35,841 nt of DNA, taken from assembly GCA_945906975.1 (NCBI GenBank), contig CAMDRY010000003.1, positions 1 through 35,841 of the forward strand. Reading direction: 5' to 3'. A program made the position numbers and the translations under genes. The notes below the pieces were generated by a model that was not told the origin of the DNA, made no database searches, and saw only the letters and a program-made list of their open reading frames with translations. This document shows positions 16,681 through 24,412 of the stretch, piece by piece; the stretch's first letter is position 1, and the number at the start of each line of letters is the position of its first letter. This stretch comes from Bordetella parapertussis (GTDB lineage: Bacteria; Pseudomonadota; Gammaproteobacteria; Burkholderiales; SG8-39).

Positions 16681-17488
16681 CATGGGCTCATGGTGGAATC
16701 GCAGCGAGCGCTTCCGCTCGGTGGTGCTGGTGCTGGTCGCGATGGTCGCGCTGTGGGAGGCGCTGTGCTGGGCGCTGAAAATACGGCCGTTCATACTGCC
16801 GGCACCCAGCCTGGTGCTGAAGGATTTCATCTCCGACCCAGGCTATTTTCTGAAGCACAGCGGCTATACGCTGCTGATCACCTCGGTCGGTTTTATCGTC
16901 GCGGTGATCCTCGGTATCGCCTGCGCCGTGGGCATCGTCTATTCGAAACTGCTCGACCGCATCCTGTCGGCGGTGCTGGTGTCGCTGAACGCCGTGCCGA
17001 AGGTCGCGCTCGCGCCGTTGTTCGTGATCTGGCTGGGGACAGGCACCGAGCCCAAGATCGCCATTTCCATCATGATCGCGATCTTTCCCATCGTCATCGA
17101 CACGGTGCTCGGACTGAAGTCGGTCGACCCGGAGATGCTCAACCTGGCCAAGTCCTGCCGCGCCTCCCCCTTCAAGATCCTGATGAAGATCCGCTTTCCC
17201 AATGCGTTGCCGTCGATATTCGCCGGCATGAAGGTGGCGATTTCGTTTTCGCTGGTTGGCGCCATCGTCGGTGAATTCGTCGCCGGCTCGATCGGCCTTG
17301 GCCACATCATCTTGCTCAGCCAGGGCAACTTCGACACCCCGCGCGTGTTTGTCGCCCTCACGCTACTCGCGTTGCTCGGTACGATCCTGTTCTACATGAT
17401 CGATGTGGCCGAGTCGCTGCTGCTGCCCTGGCATGTTTCGCAACGCAGTGTTCACGGCGATGTGCCGGTGGTGCAAGGCGGTTTGTAG
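16673..17488 (+). CDS. ABC transporter permease (SsuC/TauC-like), system 1
   Basis: A 271-aa inner-membrane permease of the BPD_transp_1 type, with about six membrane segments, starting after a short cytosolic MADMGSWWNRSERF. The cytoplasmic loop that contacts the ATPase is visible around KSCRASPFKILMKIRFPNAL, and the VSLNAVPKVALAPLFVIW and GAIVGEFVA blocks are typical of SsuC relatives. The ATG at 16673 lies within the last codons of the ATPase gene (eight-base overlap), which points to translational coupling; a second ATG at 16682 would also be acceptable. Its close relative is the permease at 26269. Confidence 0.94.
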   Translation: MADMGSWWNRSERFRSVVLVLVAMVALWEALCWALKIRPFILPAPSLVLKDFISDPGYFLKHSGYTLLITSVGFIVAVILGIACAVGIVYSKLLDRILSAVLVSLNAVPKVALAPLFVIWLGTGTEPKIAISIMIAIFPIVIDTVLGLKSVDPEMLNLAKSCRASPFKILMKIRFPNALPSIFAGMKVAISFSLVGAIVGEFVAGSIGLGHIILLSQGNFDTPRVFVALTLLALLGTILFYMIDVAESLLLPWHVSQRSVHGDVPVVQGGL

Positions 17489-17529
17489 CCCGCAAGGGCG
17501 CTACCGCGGATTACGCACAGGATTACGCA
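17484..17529. repeat. Imperfect hairpin and 10-bp direct repeat in the permease-coxM-like gap
   Basis: GTAGCCC and GGGCGCTAC (17484-17503) can form a seven-pair stem with one bulge. They are followed by two copies of GGATTACGCA (17509-17518 and 17520-17529) with an 11-base period. There is no U-tract, so a terminator is not favoured. The wording resembles fragments of dispersed proteobacterial repeats. Confidence 0.4.
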
Positions 17530-17547
17530 ACAACAAGGACCTCCCGC

Positions 17548-18426
17548 TTGAAACCGCCGAAATTTGCCTATCACGCCCCCGAACAACTGGACGAAGCCGT
17601 GCAGTTGCTCGAGCGTTACGCCGGAAACGCCCGCCTGCTCTCGGGCGGCCAGAGCCTTATACCGATGCTCAACTTTCGCCTGTTCGTGCCGGAGGCGTTG
17701 ATCGACCTGCGTCGCGTACCCGGGTTGGCGGACATTCGCATTGATCAGGACACGCTTCACATCGGCGCCATGACGCGCCAGCGCGCGGCGGAAAATTCCG
17801 GCCTCATTGCAAGCAAGCTGCCGCTGATGACCGAGGCGCTGGGTTGGGTGGGCCACCTGCCGACGCGTTCGCGCGGGACCATAGGCGGGTCGATCGCCCA
17901 TGCTGATCCGAGCGCCGAGCTGCCCATGACGCTGCTGGCGCTGGATGGCGTGGTCGTCGCGCGCGGCCTTGCCGGCGAGCGCACCATCGCCGCTGATGAG
18001 CTGTTCAGTTCATTTTTCAGCACAACGCTGGCGCCGACGGAAATTCTCTGCGCGGTGCGCATTCCGGCGATGAACACGCATTGCGGCTTTGCCGTGGAGG
18101 AATACGCCAGGCGCAAGGGTGATTTCGCCATTGTCGGGATGGCCGCGGTGCTTGAGGGTAAGGATGGAAAATGCACGCGCGCAAGATTGGTGAGCGCGGG
18201 TATAGGCGGCCGACCGGTGCGCCTGCGCGCGGCTGAGGATCTGTTGCTCAAAAACGGCGTGGATGCCGGGAGCATCAGCACGGCGTCACGTGCGGTGATG
18301 GAGGCCGTGGAGCCTACCTCCGACCCGAACGCTTCGGCCGACTACCGCCGGCACCTTGCCGGGGTTCTGGCCGAGCGTGCGCTGCTGCGCGCAGCCAATA
18401 TGCTCAAGGAGTCACATCATGGATGA
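17548..18426 (+). CDS. Xanthine-oxidase-family hydroxylase, FAD-binding medium subunit (CoxM-like)
   Basis: The 292-aa FAD subunit of a three-subunit molybdenum hydroxylase. The FAD_binding_5 domain shows LLSGGQSLIPML (30-41) and TIGGSIAHADPSAELP (111-126), the two loops that wrap the flavin diphosphate. The C-terminal CO_deh_flav_C domain follows (about 180-285). It carries electrons from the Fe-S subunit to the acceptor. The start is a TTG with AAGGA about eight bases before it and the expected N-terminus (KPPKFAYHAPEQLDEAVQLL). Its end overlaps the small-subunit start by eight bases. The order FAD, Fe-S, Mo is the usual CoxM-CoxS-CoxL order. Confidence 0.94.
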   Translation: MKPPKFAYHAPEQLDEAVQLLERYAGNARLLSGGQSLIPMLNFRLFVPEALIDLRRVPGLADIRIDQDTLHIGAMTRQRAAENSGLIASKLPLMTEALGWVGHLPTRSRGTIGGSIAHADPSAELPMTLLALDGVVVARGLAGERTIAADELFSSFFSTTLAPTEILCAVRIPAMNTHCGFAVEEYARRKGDFAIVGMAAVLEGKDGKCTRARLVSAGIGGRPVRLRAAEDLLLKNGVDAGSISTASRAVMEAVEPTSDPNASADYRRHLAGVLAERALLRAANMLKESHHG

Positions 18427-18895
18427 TCTGGTTGATATCAAGCTCACAGTGAACGGCGAGGCGCGTCAGGGTAGGTGCGAGCCGCGCAAGTTACTGGTCG
18501 ATTTCATCCGCGAGGACCTGGGCCTGACCGGGACCCACGCCGGCTGCGAGCACGGGATTTGCGGTGCCTGCACCATTCTTTTTGACGGCGAGGCCGCGCG
18601 TTCCTGCACCACGCTTGCAGTGCAGGCCGATGGCGCGGAGATCATGACGGTGGAGGGTCTTGCCAACGGGGAGCGCCTGCATCCGCTGCAGCAGGCTTTT
18701 CATGAGCATCACGCGCTGCAGTGCGGATTCTGCACGCCGGGCATGCTGATGACCGCGCTGGATTTGCTCAACACCGTGCCAAACCCGACGGAGGCACAGA
18801 TTCGCGAGGGCATGTCTGCGGTGATCTGCCGCTGCACCGGCTATCAAGGCATCGTCAACGCGGTTTCAGCCGTGGCGGCGGCGCAAAATGTCTAG
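18419..18895 (+). CDS. Xanthine-oxidase-family hydroxylase, [2Fe-2S] small subunit (CoxS-like)
   Basis: The 158-aa Fe-S subunit. The plant-ferredoxin-type cluster has C43, C48, C51 (CEHGICGAC) and C63. The second [2Fe-2S] domain has C102 and C105 (QCGFCTPGM) with C138 and C140 (ICRCTGYQGI). All eight ligands are present. The ATG at 18419 has AAGGAG eight bases before it and lies within the end of the FAD-subunit gene; the open frame upstream of it is only that overlap region. The stop in turn overlaps the large-subunit start by eight bases, so all three subunits are translationally coupled. Confidence 0.96.
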   Translation: MDDLVDIKLTVNGEARQGRCEPRKLLVDFIREDLGLTGTHAGCEHGICGACTILFDGEAARSCTTLAVQADGAEIMTVEGLANGERLHPLQQAFHEHHALQCGFCTPGMLMTALDLLNTVPNPTEAQIREGMSAVICRCTGYQGIVNAVSAVAAAQNV

Positions 18896-21254
18896 CCCGG
18901 GCGTAAACAAAGGCTTTGTCGGGCAGTCGGTGCCGCGCCGGGAAGATCACCGCCTGTTGCGCGGCCAGGGCCAGTACATCGCCGATTTCACGCTGCCCGG
19001 AATGTTGCATGTCGCATTCGTGCGCAGTTCGGTGGCGCATGCGCGCATCAAATCGGTCGATCTCAGCCGCGCTGCCGCGGCACCTGGCGTGCGCTTTGTC
19101 ATGAGCGGGCTTGAGTTGGCGAAAGAAATTCCTCCGGTCCAGGACCAGCAGCTGCCACTGCCGCGCAAGTGGCGCACGACGGTGCCGCACAAGATTTTTG
19201 ACCCGCGCCAGCCCTTGCTTGCCTGGGACAAGGTGCGCCACGTCGGCGAGGCGGTGGCGGTGATCGTCGCCGACAACCGTTATCTTGCCGAGGATGCGGT
19301 CGATCTGGTGAGCGTCGATTATGAGTTTCTCGACGCCGTGGTCGATGCGGAGGCCGCGCTTGGCGCAGCTGCCGCCGTGCTGCATGAACAGAACGGTACC
19401 AACCTGCTGGCTGAATTTTCCGTTGCCAAGGGCGATGTGGCGGGTGCCTTTGCTACAGCAAAACAGACGCTGAAGCGGCGCTTTTACCATCACCGATATG
19501 CCGGCATTCCGATGGAATGCCGCGGCGTCGCCGCGATGCATGAGGCGCGAACCGGCGCTGTCACGATCTGGTCTTCGACGCAGGTGGTGCACTGGGTCCG
19601 GCGCGAGGTCGCCCTTACGCTGGGCATGTCCGAGGCACGGGTGCGCTGTGTTGCGCTGGATGTGGGCGGCGGATTTGGCACCAAGGGCCACGTCTATCCG
19701 GAGGATTTGCTGCTGCCCTACCTGGCGCGGCGCATTGGCCGCCCGGTCAAATGGATAGAGGACAGGCGCGAGCACCTGCAAAGCGCCTGTCATTCCCGCG
19801 ACCAGATCCATGACGCCGAAATCGCGTTCGACGCTTCGGGGAAAATCCTTGCATTCCGCGATTCGATGATCATGGACTGCGGTGCCTGGAACCCGGTGGG
19901 CATCGGCATTCCGTACAATACCGCCTCGCACCTCATCGGCCCGTACAAGATGGAGCATTTTTCCGTGCGTGCGCGCGTGGTAGCGACCAACAAGGTTCCC
20001 AATGCGCCCTATCGCGGTGCCGGCCGACCCGAGGCGGTGCAGGTGGTCGAACGCCTGATGGACTTGATCGCGCGCGAGCTTGGCGTGGAACCGGCCGCGG
20101 TGCGCCGGCGCAACCTCGTCACCGCCGCCGATATGCCCTATGCCGCGGGCATTCCCTACCGCGACGGCCAGCCCATTGTTTATGACAGCGGCGACTACCC
20201 ACTTGCGCTGGAGAAGGTGTTGGCGGAAATCGGCGGAATCGACGCTTTCCGGGTGCGCCAGCGCGCCGCCCGCGCCGAGGGGCGCCACCTTGGCCTCGGC
20301 CTTGGTATGTACACCGAGGGTACCGGCGTCGGTCCTTTTGAGGGTGCCACGGTGCGCGTCGACCCGAGCGGCAAGATTTATGTTTCGGCCGGATCATGCC
20401 CGCAGGGCCAGGGCATGGAGACGATTTTCTCCCAAATCACCGCCGACCTGTGGAAGGTCAATCCGGAAGACGTGATCCTTTCACTCGCCGACACCGCCGC
20501 CATCCCGATGGGTTTTGGCACCATCGCCAGCCGTTCCACGGTAAACCTGTCGGGTGCGATACATGTTGCGAGCGAGCGCCTGCGTGGCAAGACCTTCAAC
20601 ATCGCGGCAAACATGCTCGAGTGCGCGGCCACCGACCTGGAGTTGCGCGACGGACGCGTCGGTGTTGTCGGCGTGCCCGATATGTCGGTGACGCTCGCCG
20701 ATGTGGCGCGCGCATCGCGCCCCGGGTGGGATCATCAGCGTCCGGAGGGCGTTGATGCCGGGCTCGAGGAAACCTACTACTGGGAGCCCGCCACGGTCAC
20801 CTGGGCTTACGCCGCGCATGCGGTGATTGTCGATGTCGATGTGCGCACCGGGCATGTGAAGCTCGAAAAATACGTCATCGCCCATGATTGCGGTGTGGTG
20901 GTCAATCCGATGCTCGCCGAGGGGCAGATCATCGGCGGCGCGGTGCAGGGCATAGGCGGTGCGCTGTTCGAGGGCTTTAATTACGATTCCGAGGGCCAGT
21001 TGCTTACCGGTTCATTCATGGACTACCTGCTGCCCACGGCAAGTGATGTACCTGAGATTACGGTGCTGCACTACGAATCACCGTCGCCGTTGAATCCGCT
21101 TGGCGTAAAAGGGCTTGGCGAAGGTGGCGCGATCGCGCCGCCGGTGGCCATTGCCAATGCGGTCTGCGACGCCTTGTCGGAGTTTCGCGCCGAGTTCAAT
21201 TCAACGCCCATCACGCCTGAGGATGTGATTCGCGCCGCGCGCAAGGCCGCCTGA
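18888..21254 (+). CDS. Xanthine-oxidase-family hydroxylase, molybdopterin large subunit (CoxL-like, form II type)
   Basis: The 788-aa catalytic subunit, which binds molybdopterin cytosine dinucleotide and hydroxylates a substrate carbon with oxygen from water. Visible motifs are the glycine-rich DVGGGFGTKGHVYPED (258-273), the active-site loop NAPYRGAGRPEA (372-383), CPQGQGMET (504-512) and the catalytic glutamate E745 in KGLGEGGAIAPP. The RGAGR loop is the form II signature; true CO dehydrogenases have a selenium/copper-binding cysteine loop (CSFR) there, so CO oxidation is not expected. Relatives hydroxylate purines, nicotinate, isoquinoline, pyrimidines or hydroxypyridines. No XdhC/CoxI-type maturation gene is in the window. 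The specific substrate is unknown. Confidence 0.95.
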   Translation: MSSPGVNKGFVGQSVPRREDHRLLRGQGQYIADFTLPGMLHVAFVRSSVAHARIKSVDLSRAAAAPGVRFVMSGLELAKEIPPVQDQQLPLPRKWRTTVPHKIFDPRQPLLAWDKVRHVGEAVAVIVADNRYLAEDAVDLVSVDYEFLDAVVDAEAALGAAAAVLHEQNGTNLLAEFSVAKGDVAGAFATAKQTLKRRFYHHRYAGIPMECRGVAAMHEARTGAVTIWSSTQVVHWVRREVALTLGMSEARVRCVALDVGGGFGTKGHVYPEDLLLPYLARRIGRPVKWIEDRREHLQSACHSRDQIHDAEIAFDASGKILAFRDSMIMDCGAWNPVGIGIPYNTASHLIGPYKMEHFSVRARVVATNKVPNAPYRGAGRPEAVQVVERLMDLIARELGVEPAAVRRRNLVTAADMPYAAGIPYRDGQPIVYDSGDYPLALEKVLAEIGGIDAFRVRQRAARAEGRHLGLGLGMYTEGTGVGPFEGATVRVDPSGKIYVSAGSCPQGQGMETIFSQITADLWKVNPEDVILSLADTAAIPMGFGTIASRSTVNLSGAIHVASERLRGKTFNIAANMLECAATDLELRDGRVGVVGVPDMSVTLADVARASRPGWDHQRPEGVDAGLEETYYWEPATVTWAYAAHAVIVDVDVRTGHVKLEKYVIAHDCGVVVNPMLAEGQIIGGAVQGIGGALFEGFNYDSEGQLLTGSFMDYLLPTASDVPEITVLHYESPSPLNPLGVKGLGEGGAIAPPVAIANAVCDALSEFRAEFNSTPITPEDVIRAARKAA

Positions 21255-21273
21255 GCCGGCGTTTGCCGGCTTG
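21254..21273 (+). terminator. Candidate terminator hairpin after the Mo-hydroxylase operon
   Basis: AGCCGGC (21254-21260) pairs perfectly with GCCGGCT (21265-21271) around a GTTT loop, starting at the last base of the large-subunit stop codon. The T-run is short (TTGCT), so termination may be partial. It lies in the short gap between two converging genes and may serve either strand. Confidence 0.4.
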
Positions 21274-21301
21274 CTCCCTTCCTGGCTTCCCCGATGCGGG
21301 T

Positions 21302-22045
21302 TTATCCGGGGTCGGGCACGGGCAGGCGCTGTGAGCGTCCGGGCATCGCTGCGACGTAGGCCGGACGCGCCTTGATGCGGTGAATCCAGTCCCGGATCGC
21401 CGGTTTATCGTCCCACATGCCGGCATAGCGCAACCATTCGAGCCGGTCGATAAACGGCGAGACGGCGATGTCGGCCAGCGAAAAATGCCGGCCGGCAAAC
21501 CACGGCACGCTCGTAAGCCTGTTCTCCATGCGTGTCAGCGCCTTGTCCATGATCTGTCGCGCCGCTTCAACGGCGGGGAGATCCGCCGGCGCGCCGCCGA
21601 CGGACGAACGTAGCTTGTCCGCCTGCACCTTGCTTGGCGCGGCTGCGATGCGTTGGTTGACGACCTCGCGCGGCAGCTTGGCGAACGCATGGCGCATCAT
21701 CAGTTGGTAGGTGGGCATTTTCACCGCCGGATGCAGTACATCGTCCTGGAACTTTACCCAGATGCGCATGTGTGCCCGTTCCAGCGGATCTTCCGGGGTT
21801 AGCCTGACGTCCTGGAAAACCTCGTCGAGGTATTCGTTGATAACGGTCGATTCGGTGATGATGTGACCGTCGTGCATCAGCGTGGGTACGACCCCGTTGG
21901 GGTTGAGCGCGAGATAGTCCGGATGCAGTTGTTCGAGTTTTTGCAGATCAATGACACGGCCAGCCCAGGGCAGGGCTTTTTCCGCCAGGCAAAACCGCAC
22001 CTTGATGCAGCAAAAGGCATCCCAGTCGTGATAGAGGGTCAGCAT
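21302..22045 (-). CDS. Glutathione S-transferase family protein
   Basis: A 247-aa cytosolic GST. The N-terminal thioredoxin-like domain (about 1-80) shows the first strand LTLYHDWDAFCCIKVRFCL, in which C12 or C13 takes the usual serine/cysteine catalytic place, the cis-proline in NGVVPTLM and the glutathione-binding ESTVINEYLDE. The helical C-terminal domain covers about 95-230. Such enzymes conjugate, reduce or isomerise electrophiles. In catabolic clusters they often handle ring-opening or dehalogenation intermediates. It has a GAAGG ribosome binding site and follows the TetR gene by 45 bases, as the last gene of a minus-strand operon with the aminotransferase. Confidence 0.92.
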   Translation of the reverse strand: MLTLYHDWDAFCCIKVRFCLAEKALPWAGRVIDLQKLEQLHPDYLALNPNGVVPTLMHDGHIITESTVINEYLDEVFQDVRLTPEDPLERAHMRIWVKFQDDVLHPAVKMPTYQLMMRHAFAKLPREVVNQRIAAAPSKVQADKLRSSVGGAPADLPAVEAARQIMDKALTRMENRLTSVPWFAGRHFSLADIAVSPFIDRLEWLRYAGMWDDKPAIRDWIHRIKARPAYVAAMPGRSQRLPVPDPG

Positions 22046-22090
22046 GTTATGGCCTTCGTTGGTGGCATGCTGGCGCGCCCAGATGCTTGC

Positions 22091-22771
22091 TCAGGCGCGC
22101 GACCGGGGACTTGGCTTGCGTTTGGCCTGCTTCTCGATGTTGCAAAGGTAGGAGAGCACCATTTCAGGCACATGATCGAGCCGGCGTTTCATGCGCGGGG
22201 CGCTCGTCAGGTCGATGTCGAGCACGGTCGAGAGCGTGTAGCGGTTGGACACAAAATACGAGGCGAGGCCGGAGATCGAGATGTAAAGATCGGCCCAGTC
22301 GGCGTCGGCGCGGAACACGCCCTGCTGCTTGCCTTCGCGCAGCAGGCGTTTGAGGGTGCCGATGAGCGGATTGAACATCGCGCCGATGACCTTCGATTTG
22401 CGGATGTGCTTGGCCTTGTGCAGGTTCTCGGTCGACAAAAGGCTGATGAAATTGGGTTCTTCGGCAAAGTGCCGCACCATGTGCAGTACCAGGGTGCGCA
22501 TGTCGCCGCTCGGATCGCGCCCGGTCAGCGTCACCTCGTTCTGGCGCGTGCGCATCGAGGCATAGGCGCGCTCCATGACCTCGATGAACAGCGCCTCCTT
22601 GCCGTCAAAGTAATGGTAAAGCAGGTTCTTGCTCATGCGGCAGCGCTTGACGATGGCGTCGATGCGCGCCCCGTCGTACCCGCGCGCGGCGAATTCTTCT
22701 GTGGCGAGCGCAAGGATGCGCTCGCGCGTGCGGTGCGCATCGCGCACGCGGGGTGCGCCGGCTGTTGCCAT
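22091..22771 (-). CDS. TetR/AcrR-family transcriptional regulator
   Basis: A 226-aa repressor-type regulator. The N-terminal helix-turn-helix (about 14-60) reads TRERILALATEEFAARGYD followed by IDAIVKRCRMSKNLLYHYF, a textbook TetR pattern with recognition helix SKNLLYHYF. The C-terminal ligand-binding half (TetR_C, about 80-205) is helical and divergent, so the inducer is unknown. It has an AGGA ribosome binding site and sits 51 bases downstream of the aminotransferase gene in the same operon. It probably controls that operon and the divergent transporter operon from their shared 24155-24412 region. Confidence 0.95.
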   Translation of the reverse strand: MATAGAPRVRDAHRTRERILALATEEFAARGYDGARIDAIVKRCRMSKNLLYHYFDGKEALFIEVMERAYASMRTRQNEVTLTGRDPSGDMRTLVLHMVRHFAEEPNFISLLSTENLHKAKHIRKSKVIGAMFNPLIGTLKRLLREGKQQGVFRADADWADLYISISGLASYFVSNRYTLSTVLDIDLTSAPRMKRRLDHVPEMVLSYLCNIEKQAKRKPSPRSRA

Positions 22772-22822
22772 GGGGTCCTGGGGCGTTCTGCTGCGGGAAG
22801 GGGCGGTGCCGTTTCCGGCCGG

Positions 22823-24154
22823 TTAGTCGAGCGCGTTGAGTATGCCGCCGATCATGTCGATGATGGTGCCGATCTGCTCGCGCTCGACGATTAGTGGTGG
22901 TGATAGCGCGATGATGTCACCGGTCACCCGGATCAGCAGGCCCGCCTCAAAAGCGCGCACCAGCGCGTCGTAGCCGCGGGTGCCGGGGCGCCCGGGTCGC
23001 GATTCGAGTTCTATCGCGCCGATAAGGCCGCTGTTGCGGATGTCGATCACGTGTTTGTGCGAGCGCAGCGAATGCACCGCGTCTTCCCAGAATTTTTCCA
23101 GGCCGGCGCAGCGCTCGAACAGCTTCTCGTTTTCATAAATGTCCAGCGTGGCGAGGGCGGCGGCGCAGGCCATCGGATGCCCGGAGTAGGTGTAGCCATG
23201 GAACAACTCGATCATGTTCTCCGCACCCTGGACGATGGCATCGTGGACGAACGAGCGCGCGGCGACCGCCCCCATCGGGATGGTGCCGTTGGTCAGGCCC
23301 TTGGCCGTGGTGACCATGTCCGGCAGCACGCCGAAATAGTCCGCCCCGAGCGGCTTGCCCAGGCGCCCGAAGCCGGTGATCACTTCGTCGAATATAAGCA
23401 GGATGCCGTGCTTTTCGGTGATCGCGCGCAGCCGCTCCAGGTAGCCTTTGGGCGGCACCAGCACGCCGGTGGAGCAGGCGATCGGTTCGACGATTACTGC
23501 GGCGATGGTTGAGGCGTCGTGCAGGGCGACGAGGCGCTCGAGCGCCTCGGCGAGCTCGGCGCCGTGTTCGGGCGTGCCGCGGCTGAAGGCGTTGCGCGCC
23601 AGGTCGTGCGTGTGCGGCAGGTGGTCCGTGCCGGGAATCCCCGGGCCGAAGGCCTTGCGGTTGCCGACGATGCCGCCGACCGAGATGCCGCCAAAGCCCA
23701 CGCCATGGTAGCCGCGCTCGCGCCCGATGAGGCGAAAGCGATGGCCCTCGCCGCGTGCGCGGTGGTAGGCGAGCGCCATCTTGAGCGCGGTGTCGACCGA
23801 CTCGGATCCGGAATTGGTGAAGAAAATATGGTTAAGATCGCCGGGGAACATCCCCGCCAGCCGGTCTGCCAGCGCAAAGGGCAGCGGATGGCCCATCTGG
23901 AATGTCGGGGCGAAATCCATTTCCCGCGCCTGGCGTGACACCGCATCGGCGATCTCGGTGCGGCAGTGCCCCGCGTTCACGCACCACAGGCCCGCGGTTG
24001 CATCCAGTATCTTGCGGCCTTCGGGCGTGTAGTAATGCATACCCTCGGCGCGTGCGAGCATGCGCGGGTTCGCTTTGAACTGACGGTTGGCCGTGAAGGG
24101 CATCCAGAATGCGCCCATGCCGGGTGCGGTGGGGGGGGGCATGACTGCGTTCAT
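22823..24154 (-). CDS. Omega-amino acid:pyruvate aminotransferase (beta-alanine-pyruvate type, class III)
   Basis: A 443-aa PLP-dependent aminotransferase that moves the amino group of beta-alanine or another omega-amine to pyruvate. Schiff-base lysine K285 lies in TTAKGLTNG, with FDEVITGFGR (255-264) before it, the phosphate-binding TNSGSES (113-119) and YHGVGFGG (149-156). It agrees along its length with Pseudomonas omega-APT, including the opening FWMPFTANRQFKANPRM, DHLPHTHDLARNAFSRG and the closing pattern. The N-terminus contains nine consecutive G on the + strand (24131-24139); an ATG downstream of the run (MGAFWMPF) could serve instead. It may process an omega-amino acid released by ring cleavage. 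It is the first gene of the aminotransferase-TetR-GST operon, divergent from transporter system 2. Confidence 0.93.
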   Translation of the reverse strand: MNAVMPPPTAPGMGAFWMPFTANRQFKANPRMLARAEGMHYYTPEGRKILDATAGLWCVNAGHCRTEIADAVSRQAREMDFAPTFQMGHPLPFALADRLAGMFPGDLNHIFFTNSGSESVDTALKMALAYHRARGEGHRFRLIGRERGYHGVGFGGISVGGIVGNRKAFGPGIPGTDHLPHTHDLARNAFSRGTPEHGAELAEALERLVALHDASTIAAVIVEPIACSTGVLVPPKGYLERLRAITEKHGILLIFDEVITGFGRLGKPLGADYFGVLPDMVTTAKGLTNGTIPMGAVAARSFVHDAIVQGAENMIELFHGYTYSGHPMACAAALATLDIYENEKLFERCAGLEKFWEDAVHSLRSHKHVIDIRNSGLIGAIELESRPGRPGTRGYDALVRAFEAGLLIRVTGDIIALSPPLIVEREQIGTIIDMIGGILNALD

Positions 24155-24412
24155 GGGCGGCCTCGAAATTGTGTTTGGATGCGTCCGGAATCCCGGTTAG
24201 CGCGCTGGTGCCGGCCATCTTTGCATCACATGTTGCGGAGAGCAAAAAATGCCGTTACATTATTGTACTGCTTGGTTAGTTGCGCCAATTTTTTTCAAGT
24301 ATCAGCATCCGCCGCGGCCGTGTCAAGGGTGGTGCCGGGCAGGTGCAAAAGCGAACCGCGCCGGCGGCGCGGTCGGGTATCTTTTGACGAACAGCTTTTT
24401 CTGGGAGATAAA
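24155..24412. promoter_or_regulatory. Divergent control region between aminotransferase and transporter 2
   Basis: A 258-base non-coding gap feeds two divergent operons. It contains the inverted repeat TACA-TTAT-TGTA shape at 24256-24267 in an AT-rich stretch and a GC-rich hairpin, ACCGCGCC (24355-24362) with GGCGCGGT (24366-24373), in the leader of the binding-protein gene. Both are possible binding or attenuation sites for the TetR regulator encoded nearby or for another factor. No promoter was close enough to consensus to assign. Confidence 0.4.

Noticed and set aside
18855..20288. A long open frame (477 codons) on the minus strand
   Set aside because: It lies wholly opposite the molybdenum large subunit, whose motifs are intact. 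The translation is rich in His, Arg and Ala with no known pattern, as expected for the antisense of GC-rich genes.
18888..21254. Carbon monoxide dehydrogenase large subunit
   Set aside because: The active-site loop is RGAGR, the form II type, not the cysteine-bearing loop needed for the copper-molybdenum CO site.
21863..22894. A 343-codon plus-strand open frame
   Set aside because: It is antisense to the GST and TetR genes and spans their gap; both minus-strand proteins show clear family motifs.
23966..24412. An N-terminal extension of binding protein 2
   Set aside because: The frame is open, but it runs antisense through the aminotransferase start, and the ATG at 24413 has both a ribosome binding site and a signal peptide.
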